Positions 10,049 through 20,272 of a DNA stretch of 64,000 nucleotides are shown piece by piece. The notes under the pieces are model-generated. The model saw only the letters and a list, made by a program, of their open reading frames with translations, had not been told where the DNA came from and did no database searches. Each line of letters starts with the position of its first letter. Positions within the stretch are counted from its first letter, which is position 1. The position numbers were made by a program, and so were the translations under genes. This DNA is from Heloderma charlesbogerti. Taxonomy: Eukaryota > Chordata > Lepidosauria > Squamata > Helodermatidae. The stretch lies in contig JANEZZ010000524.1 of NCBI GenBank assembly GCA_026122225.1, positions 329,501-393,500 of the forward strand, read 5' to 3'.

Positions 10049-11266
10049 TAGGGATGGTGGAGAATTTCTCCCTGAAACTTCGGGGTGGCCGAGCGCCAAC
10101 GTGTTCGGCCCCCCGAACAAGTTTCGGGGAGAAATCCTCCGAACCTGCCCCCTGCCCCCGCCCCGGGACAGGACTTACCTTCGCTGAATGTCCCTCCTGG
10201 CGGCGGGTCCGGCCGGCGGTTCGGTGGGTGTTCGAGCGGGGCGGGAGCGGCAGCTGGTCTTTTGACCGGCTGCCGCCGCCGCCATTGCAATTAAAAAAAA
10301 AAAGAAAAAGCCCCCTGATAGGCTACGTGACGATTAACGTAGCCTATCACGGCTAGATTTGCAAAGTCAGCCGTGATAGGCTACGTCAATCGTCACGTAG
10401 CCTATCACGGGTGACTTTAAAAAAAAAAAAAGTGCGTACGGATAATGGCGGCCCCCATAGGGAGCCGCCATTCCCATTCCTTATTTAGTCGCTGTAGTCT
10501 ATGTAAAGATTTACGTAGACTACGGCGAAAATAAGGGCAACGCTATTTGCTTTGCCCTTATTTTCGCGGTAGTCTACGTAAAGATTTACGTAGACTACAG
10601 CGACCAAATAAGGAACGCGAATGGCGGCTCCCTATGGGGGCCGCCATTTGCGTACACACTTTTTTTTTTTTTTTAAGTCACCCGTGATAGGCTACATGAC
10701 GATTTACGTAGCCTATCACGGCTGACTTTGCAGATCTAGCCGTGATAGGCTACGTTAATCGTCACATAGCCTATCACGGGGGCGTTTTTTTTTAAAAAAA
10801 ACTTTTTATTTCGCGGCCAGGCGAGGCGAGGTGCCTCCCCCCCGGCCTGAATTTCGGCCGGGCGAGGCGGGAAGCCTCCCCCCCGGCCTGAATTTCGGCC
10901 GGGCGAGGCGGGAAGCCTCCCCCCCCGGCCTGAATTTCGGCCGGGCGAGGCGGGAAGCCTCCCCCCCCGGCCTGAATTTCGGCCGGGCGAGGCGGGAAGC
11001 CTCCCCCCCGGCCTGAATTTCGGCCGGGCGAGGCGGGAAGCCTCCCCCCCCGGCCTGAATTTCGGCCGGGCGAGGCGGGAAGCCTCCCCCCCCGGCCTGA
11101 ATTTCGGCCGGGCGAGGCGGGAAGCCTCCCCCCCCGGCCTGAATTTCGGCCGGGCGAGGCGGGAAGCCTCCCCCCCCAGCCTGAACTTCGTGGGAAGAGC
11201 AGCAAAGCGCCTCCCCCCCACCACGAAAAGCTGCGAGACCAGGTAAGTGACTTTCGTGCACCCCTA
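10049..11266. mobile_element. TA-flanked fold-back element FB4 with minisatellite
   Basis: The left end is TA-GGGATGGTGGAGAATTTC and the right end is GTGCACCCC-TA, inserted in the endonuclease region of a LINE. Removing the element and one TA joins TGCACAG-TA-CTTATTGG in frame. Six hairpins with GATAGGCTACGT or GTCTACGTAAA arms lie at about 10315-10352, 10372-10409, 10495-10525, 10566-10600, 10686-10722 and 10742-10778. Outward donor-like AGGTAAGT sites are at 10173-10180 (minus) and 11241-11248 (plus). The right half holds an array of 42-bp units. FB5 at 11827-12844 is the same subtype in opposite orientation. Confidence 0.85.
10843..11180. repeat. 42-bp GC-rich minisatellite, about 8 units
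   Basis: Units contain CCTGAATTTCGGCCGGGCG followed by AGGCGGGAAGCCTCCCCCC, with small changes in C-run length. It lies inside FB4. Open frames through it on the minus strand, with repeated RPGGEASRLA-like residues in three frames, are by-products of the repeat unit. Confidence 0.9.
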
Positions 11267-11826
11267 CTTATTGGTGTTGGGGGACTTCAATGTACATTCA
11301 GAGGCCATCCTCATGGGGGCACCGCGGGACTTCATGGAGACCATGCCTTCCTGGGAGCTGTACCCTATTCCAACTGGGCCCACCCATGTAGCCAGTCATG
11401 TGCTAGACCTTGTGTTTGTTTCTGGAGAAGCGGGGAGTAATCTGGAAGTCGGGGGTATATCCACCACCCCCTTGTCATGGTCAGATCACTGTCTGGTGAT
11501 GTTGGACTTCTCAGTTCCACAATCCCTCCACAGGGGTGGAAGGCCCATTAAAATGGTCCGCTCCAGGCATCTTATGGATCCAAATGGATTCCTGAACATG
11601 CTTGGGAATTCTCTGGGGCACTCAAATGGCGAATCGGTCAAGATCCCTGGTGGGTGGGTGGAAAGCTGCAATCACTGGGGCATTAGATCGGGTGGCTCTG
11701 AAACGCCCTCTCCCCCTGAACAGGGTTTGAACTGCACCATGGTTCAATCCGCAGTTACGAGCCCTGAAACAGGAGGTGAGACGACTAGGGTACTGGTGGA
11801 GGAAGTCTCGCTCCAAAGGCGATCAG
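11267..11826 (+). pseudogene. L2/CR1-like LINE, C-terminal endonuclease and linker fragment
   Basis: The frame from 11267 reads LLVLGDFNVHSEA, the conserved GDFN motif of LINE endonucleases, and about 70 residues later SWSDHCLVM, the SDH motif with the catalytic histidine. Further on it encodes the linker to the reverse transcriptase (RRLGYWWRKSRSK in another frame, so at least one frameshift has occurred). It is bounded by FB4 on the left and FB5 on the right. The reverse transcriptase part resumes after FB5 at 12845 with NQTRARAASSAYHVAVKAA. The copy is inactive. Confidence 0.8.
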
Positions 11827-12844
11827 TAGGGGTGGACGAAAGTCCCTTACCTGTCCTCGAAGGACGTTCGCGGTGGGGGGGAGGCGCTTCACTGCTCCCC
11901 ACGTGAAGTTCAGGCCAGGGGGGGAGGCTTCCCGCCTCGCCCCGGCCGAAATTCAGGCCGGGGGGGAGGCTTCCCGCCTCGCCCCGGCCGAAATTCAGGC
12001 CGGGGGGGAGGCTTCCCGCCTCACCCGGCCGAAATTCAGGCCGGGGAGGAGGCTTCCCGCCTCGCCTGGCCGCGAACGCGAAAGTTTTTTGTTTTTTGTT
12101 TAAACGCCCCTTGATAGGCTACGTGGCGATTAACGTAGCCTATCACGGCTAGATCTGCAAAGTCAGCCGTGATAGGCTACGTCAATCGTCATGTAGCCTA
12201 TCACGGGTGACTTTAAAAAAAAAAAAAAAGCGCGTACTCTAATGGCGGCCCCCATAGGGAGCTGCCATTTGCGTTCCTTATTTAGTCGCTGTAGTCTACA
12301 TAAATGTTTACGTAGACTACGGCGAAAATAAGGGCAACGCAAATAGCGTTGCCCTTATTTTCGCCGTAGTCTACGTAAATCTTTACATAGACTACAGCGA
12401 CCAAATAAGGAACGGGAATGGCGGCTCCCTATGGGGGCCACCATTATCCGTACACACTTTTTTTTTCTTTTTTTTTAAGTCACCCGTGATAGGCTACGTG
12501 ACGATTGACATAGCCTATCACGGCTGACTTTGCAAATCTAGCCGTGATAGGCTACGTTAATCGTTACGTAGCCTATCAGGGGGCTTTGTTTTTTTTCTTT
12601 TATTGCAATGGCGGCGGCGGCAGCCGGTCGAAAGACCGGCTGCTGCTCCCGCCCCGCTCGAACACCCGCCAAACCGCCGGCCGGACCCGCCGCCGGGAGG
12701 GACATTCGGCGAAGGTAAGTCCTGTCCCGGGGGGGGAGGTGCGGGGGGGGTTCGGAGGATTTCTCCCCGAAACTTGTTTGGGGGGCCGAACACGTTGGCG
12801 CTCGGCCCCCCGAAGTTTCGGGGAGAAATTCTCCGCCAACCCTA
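11827..12844. mobile_element. TA-flanked fold-back element FB5, inverted copy of the FB4 type
   Basis: The left end TA-GGGGTGGACGAAAGTC matches the complement of the right end of FB4. The right end, CCGAAGTTTCGGGGAGAAAT then CCAACCC-TA, matches the complement of the left end of FB4. Hairpins lie at about 12111-12147, 12167-12204, 12287-12318, 12364-12395, 12486-12522 and 12542-12578. Outward donor-like sites are CAGGTAAG (minus, 11846-11853) and GAAGGTAAGT (plus, 12711-12720). Removing the element joins GATCAG-TA-GCAATC within the LINE. No transposase is encoded. Confidence 0.85.
11905..12075. repeat. GC-rich minisatellite, about 4 units, inverted relative to 10843-11180
   Basis: The units are the reverse complement of the 42-bp units in FB4 (CGGCCGAAATTCAGGCCGG then GGGAGGCTTCCCGCCTC). 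There are about four units here against about eight in FB4, so the array changes length between copies. Confidence 0.85.
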
Positions 12845-14706
12845 GCAATCAGACAAGGGCTAGAGCTGCATCTTCAGCCTATCACGTGGCGGTGAAGGCA
12901 GCAAAAAAGGAATATTATGCTGCCTCTATCACATCTGCAGAGTGCTGTCCCAGGAGGCTGTTCCAAGTGGTCCAGAGCCTGGTCAGTCCAGTTGCTCCGG
13001 AACTGCTGGAGCATTCTAGGGCCTCCTGTGAGGCCTTGGCAAGGCACTTTGCAGATAAAATTGATTGGATCAGGAGTGTTATTCCGTGTGCTGTGGATAC
13101 AATTAGGAAGCGAGAGGTGGTCTGTGGCAAACCGGTTTTGTGGGATCAGTTCCAGCTTCTTCCTTCTGATGAAGTGGACAAGGTGCTTTCGTCTGTAAAG
13201 CCGACCACCTGCTTACTTGATCCTTGCCCATCTTGGCTCATTATGAGCTGCAGAGAGAGACTGGATGAGGGGATCAGGATGGTGGTGAATGCCTCCCTTG
13301 AGGAGGGAGTGATGCCATCAGCCCTCAAGGCAGTGATAAGACCGCTCTTAAAGAAGCCCTCCTTGGATCCCCAAGTCCTGAACAACTTTTGCCCAGTTTT
13401 GAATCTGCCATTTTGGGGCAAGGTGATTGAGTGGGTGGTGGCGATGCAGTTGAAGGCACACTTGGAAGAAGCTAATTATCTAGATCCATTTCAGTCGGGC
13501 TTCAGGCCTGAGCATGGGACAGAAATGGCCTTAGTCACCTTGGTGGATGATATGAGGAGGGCTCTGGATAGGGGTGAATGCTCCTTCCTTGTTTTCCTCA
13601 ACCTCTCAGCAGCTTTTGATGCCATTGACCATGGTATCCTCCTGGACTGCCTGGAGGGGTTGGGCATTGGAGGCACCATATTACAATGGTTCCGGTCCTT
13701 CCTCTCTGGCAGGTACCAAAGGGTAGCACTGGGAGAGGAGGTTTCGGACCCATGGCCACTCACTTGTGGGGTGCCACAGGATTCCATCCTCTCCCCGATG
13801 CTATTTAACATCTATGTGAAGCCGCTGGGGGCTATCATCAGGACGTTTGGGGTGCAGTATCAATATGCAGATGACACGCAGCTCTACCTCTCATTCAAAT
13901 CTTCACCAAGGTTGGTCGTAGAATCCCTGTTGAAATGTCTGGAGACAGTGAGTGGCTGGATGGGGAGGAATAAGCTGAACCCTGACAAGACCAAGGTACT
14001 TTTGGTGGGAGACAAGAGGAGGTTGGGGGATTTTGGCCTGGTGTTGAGCAGGGTATGGCTACCCTTGAAAGACCAGGTCCACAGCCTGGGGGTCATTTTA
14101 GACTCCCAGCTGTCCATGGAGACTCAGGTGTCAGCTGTGAGCCAGACAGTGCTGTACCAACTTAATCTGATACGGTGGCTGTGCTCCTACCTTTCCAACC
14201 ATCTGCTCCCATTGGTAGTACATGCCCTGGTCTCCTCTTGTCTAGACTACTGTAATGCGCTCTATGTGGGGTTACCCTTGAAGATGGTTCAGAAGCTGCA
14301 GCTGGGGCAGAATGAGGCAGCTCGCCTGATTAAAGGCAGCTGCCGGCATGATCACATCACTCCAGTGCTGAAGAAGATGCACTGCTTACCAGTTGTTTTC
14401 TGGGCCAAATTCAGGGTGTTGGTTTTGACCTTTAAAACCCTATATGGTTCCGGCCCAGCCTATCTCAAGGAGCACCTCCAGCAACACCAGACAGGCCGCT
14501 TAACAAGATCAGCCTTGGATGGCCTTCTCTCTGTCCCATCAGTCAGGACAGCGAGGCTGGTGAGGACGAGGGAAAGGGCTTTCTCTGTGGTGGCCCCCAT
14601 TCTGTGGAACTCCCTCCCTAGGGAACTCCGCCATGCCCTCTCTTTAATGAGCTTCCACCATGCGTTGAAAACTTGGTTGTTCAGGCAGGCAATTGGGGTG
14701 GGCTAG
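12845..14706 (+). pseudogene. L2/CR1-like LINE reverse transcriptase, open but with a mutated catalytic residue
   Basis: About 620 codons stay open from the FB5 junction to the stop at 14704-14706. Recognisable parts in order are NQTRARAASSAYHVAVKAA (linker), FRPEHGTEMALV, the motif A region SFLVFLNLSAAFDAIDHG, GVPQDSILSPMLFNIY, the catalytic YADDTQLYLSF box, and the C-terminal domain DYCNALYVGLPLK, AFSVVAPILWNSLPRELR and SFHHALKTWLFRQA. Motif A in this group normally reads DLSAAFD; here the first aspartate is asparagine (AAC at 13600-13602), which should abolish catalysis. GVPQG has become GVPQD. Upstream in-frame codons before 12845 come from FB5, not from the LINE. L2 versus CR1 placement is uncertain. 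Confidence 0.88.
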
Positions 14707-14841
14707 GGAAATTTTAGAAAATGATGTTTTTATGTGTTATTTTATTGTTTTAAAACTGTTTGTATTATTGTGCATCGCTCAGAGTGTCCGGGTGACCAGC
14801 CAGATGAGCAATTAAGTAAGTAAGTAAGTAAATAAATAAGA
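14707..14841 (+). mobile_element. 3' UTR and (TAAG)n/(AAAT)n tail of the L2/CR1-like LINE
   Basis: After the stop codon comes a short 3' UTR (CATCGCTCAGAGTGTCCGGG region) and a simple TAAG/AAAT repeat from about 14812. Short tandem repeats in place of poly(A) are usual at the 3' ends of L2 and CR1-group LINEs, which supports this as the true 3' end. Confidence 0.75.
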
Positions 14842-16500
14842 GAAAAGAAGAGTTGAGAAGGAAATACATTAAATCATTCAGTATTTCCCAGTGTTTAGAG
14901 CACCTCCTCTTTCCTGGATTTGTAATCTAGATATCTATCTTTCTTTTTTTACTTTGAGGTCAAATTACTGTCAGAAACATGATTGTGATTACTTTAATGA
15001 TATTGGGGAGGGGTCAGTAACATTGTACAGCTCTATCCCAAGGCCACTACGTCCTGCCTACCTTCCCCATCTCATATACAAAATCTCTTCTCAACTGGCT
15101 ACCCATGAAATGCAACTTTGACATGTCACACATAATTTCAGAAACCACAAGGTCATTTCTGCTCTCTTGGCACTGGCCAATTGTTAGATCACAAGAACCC
15201 ATGAATTTTTAACTTATATAAAAACTGCCACATAAGATCACACCACAGATCCATCAGGACCAATGTCCTGCCCCTGGAAGTAGCCTTTGCCTGATGTTTT
15301 AGAGGGAAAAGGTGAAAAGAACTCACTATAAAACTAAAATAATATTTTTGGCTACAGGCAAGGTCCTTGTTCTTGGGCTCAGCTGGAGATCATTATATCC
15401 CCTGAAGCAGGGGGACTGTGATAGCCCTTGGTGAGTGTTTTTTAATTCTAGCTAGTAGTGGAGCTATACAATATTATTCACTTCTGCATCTAATCCTTCC
15501 TTTGAATTTTACTAAGCCATTTTGCCCTACAGTAATAGGTTTTGCTGCAGCTACAAAAGCGTGGTGATTTCTATCCTACTAGGATGATTTTTCTACAAGA
15601 AAGCGGCTTTGTTAGTTTTCCATCATGCTTACTTTTTTTTTAAAAAAAGGACATCAATGCATAACAATGAACATATAGCACAGGAATTGTTACTACTGGA
15701 TTCCTCTTAAAGTTAAAGCTGTGAGCACTGCCAATGGATGCCAAAGACAGGTCAATAAACATAGACTTTCAACTAGGTTTGATTCATTTCACCATGATGA
15801 TATATGGGTGGTGCTTCATGGCTTCATCCCACACTGTTCAGGTAAAATCTACATGCAGGAGCCACATTAATGGAGCCAGTTAATGCCAGTAGCTGCGTCT
15901 CAGCCTTAAGGTACTCTTGACCCTAAAAGGATACCCTTGGCCTACAAAAAATATAACCCAGCCACATGCTTTCAACAGAATTAGAAAGTGCCCCTTTCCC
16001 CTCAGCTTCACTTTTGCATTTTAGATTTCAGATACTTCCACATTAGGCCTTTCCCCTGGAATTGCTATCCTTTGTTCACTCCCATAATAAGAGCAACCCT
16101 TATTTTTATGGCACATCTCATCTACATTATGTAATCTGGTCTTTTCTGAGTAATCCTCCCATATGTTTTCAGACCTGATGATTTGGGGTGCTTTGATGGT
16201 GTTGAATTGCAATGGCAGCAGCACCCTGTCCAGTGTGACCAGACAAAAGCACTATTAAGGCCTTTCAGGACTCCTGTGCCTTTAAATTAAACATGTTCTC
16301 TTTTGTTCAGCCCAATGTACTTCTTCCTGATGATCCAGGCTGGAGGATTAGCAATGAATAGACTCTGATTTGCCCCTTGAATACCCTTTCTGAAATGCCC
16401 TAGTGCCAAGTGGACTTAAATTTAAATACTTGCTTTTTTTTTGCTTTTTTTCTTAACTGGCAAAATTGCAATATGAATAGTGAAATAACCCTACTGAAAG

Positions 16501-16546
<46 letters not shown>

Positions 16547-17889
16547 GGAAAATAATAATTAAAGCTTCCCCCTTCCTTTGGTAGAACTGGCAGTGGGGTA
16601 ATTTGGATGAAAAGCAGATATTACTTTCAAGACTAGCTCTGACATCTTTTTTTCCTCTTTTGCTCTAGAGTAAGCACAGGGTGGGTGATCTGGATTGGGA
16701 TCCTACTAGTATGGTGGGTAGAAGGGCTTCAACCTTCTCCACAACCCCACCACTGCTGATCAGACCCACACACACCCCTGTAATTTGTATTGGCAAATAG
16801 TGATCCATTTGCTTTTGCCCAGGAGCATTTGTGGCCCCCTTTTTAATGTACACAACAGCAGCTGTGCCAGCAGGCAGGCTTCCTAGCAACTTAGACTGGC
16901 TGTTACCAGTTTTTTGTTGTTGTTTTTTAAATATATAAATTTTTTAAGAGATCCTTTGGACCACCTTTTGGAATTTGCTGAAATGTGGATTCTGATATAA
17001 GACTATATTCCAACCCACACATTTGTATAGGAGGTGCAGATTGGGTGAACCCACTTTGGAATATGGGCCTGGTGAATTCCTAGGGCATTCCTAAGCGTGT
17101 ATGAAATCGCAACCTCAGAGACCTGTCACAGCAAAGGCATGTTTTCCCATCAACATGTGGTGGAGATCTCAACCTGCAGGCAGCATCTAGGCAGAAATAG
17201 TCACTAGGGTAAAATTCCAGGAGCAAGTATTAAATATTATGTTCATTTAAAAGTGGGATTTATATTAAATTTGCTTTTTTCATGGTTGTTTGTACTCAGT
17301 TGAAATCTTATACTTGTTCCATTTGTTCTCTTCCCTTAAATGCTTACCTGTCCGGCACATTTTAACCATATGGACTTCATTTACCCTCACACCTGGCTAC
17401 ATTTATTTGTTATGAAAGGTTCATGACTGCATCTTATGTGACCTATTCCCATGATGAATAGAGCTAAATGTGTTTCCCGCTCTCCCAAATTCCAAATAAA
17501 TGGCATAAAACAATCCATAGGTCCCCTGAGTAATATCTTGAGCCTATAGATACAAGCTCAATAAGTCAAAAGGAAGGCAAGAATCATATTTGCTGCTTTC
17601 CATTAACTTGCAGTACAAAAGGAAAGCAATAAAAAAGGACCCTCAACAACCAGAGTGGTGAACCAAAGGCAAGTGAATTGTACATGAAATTGTTGCTTTA
17701 ATTGAAACAATGCTTGCAGGAAAAGGTAGATAAGACTTGCTAGAATTTTTAAAACCAAAAATGTATAAAATATCAAACAAAATTTCAAATGCAAAGACTG
17801 GTTGAAATTGACTTTTTTAATGTACATATAGGTCAACTGTTTATGATCGCAACTCAGCATGTGATGAAGTGGTCATCTGATTTATTTAC
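14842..17889. other. non-coding stretch with an (AAAG)n microsatellite
   Basis: No recognised exon, RNA gene or mobile element. The (AAAG)n tract at 16500-16547 has about 12 uninterrupted units. Short reading frames here have no recognisable domain or splice context. Confidence 0.45.
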
Positions 17890-18440
17890 CTTTGTTTGTT
17901 TGTTTGTTTGTTTGTTTGAAAAAAAGTATAGATCGTGCCTTTATCCCAAAAGGGATTACAGAGCCTAAAACGACTTAAAAACAATGCAATGCAATAAAAT
18001 GCAATACATTACAAACAATCTAAAATCTAAACATCAAAAAATTTAGAAGCATAAAACTATTTCAACCAGCTAAAAAGACACAAACAAACCTAAAATATAT
18101 AAAAAGTTGAATGTTTGCTTTAAAGTGGCTGTGCAAATAACGACCTTTTCAGCTGGCACTGAGAAGAGTATAGTGTTGATGCAAGATGACTCTCCCATGG
18201 GAAGGCATTCTAGACTCGAGGATCCATCATAGGGAAGACCCTCTCTTTTGCAGATGTTGAGCATACTTCTCTTATAGGAGAACAGAGAATGGCCTCGGCG
18301 CATGATCTTAATGCACAGGCAGGTTGATATGGGAGAAGGTGCTCCTTCAGACCTTTGAACCGCAAGACAGTTAGGGCTTTAAAGGAAAGCACTAGCACTT
18401 TGGATTGGGCTTGGTATTGAATAGTCAGCCAATGTAGCAG
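17890..18440. repeat. (GTTT)n tract followed by unclassified interspersed repeat
   Basis: A (GTTT)n tract at about 17890-17921 precedes an A-rich segment and then a block (AACGACCTTTTCAGCTGGCA to about 18430). Its layout resembles the segment at 39010-39310: an A-rich portion, then a GC-richer block ending in a CTCTCTTTTGC-like or AGCTTTCTCC-like sequence. I take it for an old interspersed repeat but cannot name the family. Confidence 0.4.
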
Positions 18441-18694
18441 GTGTATGCTGGTGCAACAGGGCTTTCTCCCTCTCCCCTTCTCCCTGCAGACTTCTGCACT
18501 GCCTAAAAATCTGCTCCACAGGATTTACTAGCCCTTTGGAGCAGATTTTGATGGTGTCTGGGGACTGCAGTGGGGAGGGGAAATCAACCCACCCAGTTCT
18601 GCTGACAGAGCTGCTTCCATCAGCAGAACAATGCCACTGAATACAACCCGGTGTGTTGCACTAGAAGATCTGGGTTTAAAATTCATACTTTGTT

Positions 18695-20272
18695 ACGAGA
18701 TCTTAATGTCCCTGATAGCCATGATAGTGCGGTCACTGAACTTGAGCCAGACATCCTAGAGAGTGAAGTCAAGTGGGCCTTAGGAAGCATTACTAACAAC
18801 AAAGCTAGCGGAGATGACAGTATTCCAGCTGAGCTATTTAAAATCCTAAAAGACGATGCTGTTAAAGTGCTGCACTCAATATGCCAACACATTTGGAACA
18901 CTCAACAGTGGCCACAAGACTGGGAAAGGTCAGTTTACATTCCAGTTCCAAAGAAGGGCAATGCCAAAGAGTGTTCAAACTACCGCACAATTGCGCTCAT
19001 TTCACATGCCAGCAAGGTGATGCTCAAAATCCTACAAGCTAGGCTTCAGCAGCATGCGAACCGAGAACTACCGGAAGTACCAGCTGGGTTTAGAAGAGGC
19101 AGAGGAACTAGAGATCAAATCGCCAACATTCGCTGCATCATGGAGAAAGCAAGAGAATTCCAGAAAAACATCTATTTCTGCTTCACTGACTATGCTAAAG
19201 CCTTTGATTGTGTGGATCACAACAAACTGTGGCAAATTCTGAAAGAGATGGGGGTACCAGACCACCTTACCTGTCTCCTGAGAAACCTGTATGAGGGTCA
19301 AGAAGCAACAGTAACAACCGGACATGGAACAACCAATTGCTTCAAAATTGGAAAAGGAGTACGACAAGGCTGTATATTGTTGCCCTGCTTATTTGATTTA
19401 TATGCAGAGTACATCATGAGAAATGCCAGGTTGGATGAATCAGAGGTCAGAATTAAGATTTCTGGGAGAACTATCAACAACCTCAGATACGCAGATGATA
19501 CCACCCTAATGGCAGAAAGCGAAGAGGATCTAAAGAGCCTCTTGTTGAGGTTGAAAGTGGAGAGTGCAAAAGCTGGTTTGAAACTCAACATTAAAAAACC
19601 TAAGATCATGGCATCTGGCCCCATTACTTCCTGGCATATAGAAGGGGAAGAAATGGAAGCAGTGACAGATTTCACTTTCTTGGGCTCCAAGATCACCGCA
19701 GACGGTGACTGTAGCCATGAAATTAAAAGACGCTTGCTCCTTGGGAGGAAAGCTATGTCCAACCTAGACAGCAGAGTAAGAAGCAGAGACATCACCTTGC
19801 TGACAAAGGTCCGTCTAATCAAAGCTATGGTTTTCCCAGTAGTAATGTATGGCTGTGAGAGCTGGACTATAAGGAAGGCTGAGCGTCGAAGAATCGATGC
19901 TTTCGAATTGTGGTGCTGGAGAAGACTCTTACGAGTCCCCTGGACTGCAAGGAGGTCAACTCAGTCAATCCTAAAGGAAATCAACCCTGAGTGCTCATTG
20001 GAAGGACAGATACTGAAGCTGAAGCTCAAATATTTTGGCCACCTAATGCGAAGAGAAAAGTCACTGGAAAAGACCCTGATGCTGGGAAAGATTGAAGGCA
20101 AAAGGAGAAGGGGACGGCAGAGGATGAGATGGCTAGATAGCATCACTGATGCAATGAATATGGACTTGAGCACACTCTGGGAGAGAGCACAGGACAGGAA
20201 GGCCTGGCGTGCTATGGTCCATGGGGTCATGAAGAGTCGGACACGACTGAACGACTGAACAACAACAGTTGG
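18695..20272 (+). mobile_element. BovB (RTE) LINE, 5'-truncated with open reverse transcriptase frame
   Basis: An uninterrupted frame of 535 codons (18651-20258; BovB similarity starts near 18695) encodes the RTE-clade reverse transcriptase. Visible parts are NNKASGDDSIPAELFKILK, PKKGNAKECSNYRTIALIS, AGFRRGRGTRDQIANIR, motif A CFTDYAKAFDCVDHNK with its catalytic aspartate, KGVRQGCILLPCLF, the YADD box in NLRYADDTTLMAE, the C-terminal WCWRRLLRVPWTARRS, and the end GVMKSRTRLND. The endonuclease half is missing, as expected for 5' truncation during target-primed reverse transcription. The tail ends in GAACGACTGAACAACAACA. Lack of stops suggests recent insertion. It could not move by itself without the endonuclease. 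Confidence 0.93.

Noticed and set aside
10736..11261. Three overlapping minus-strand open frames of 137-162 codons rich in repeated RPGGEASRLA-like residues
   Set aside because: They are by-products of the 42-bp GC-rich minisatellite, which stays open in several frames at once. There is no start context, domain or splice support.
12544..12844. The first 100 codons of the long open frame that ends at 14706, as part of the LINE protein
   Set aside because: They translate the right half of fold-back element FB5, including a hairpin (GATAGGCTACGTTA). The frame joins the LINE only by chance.
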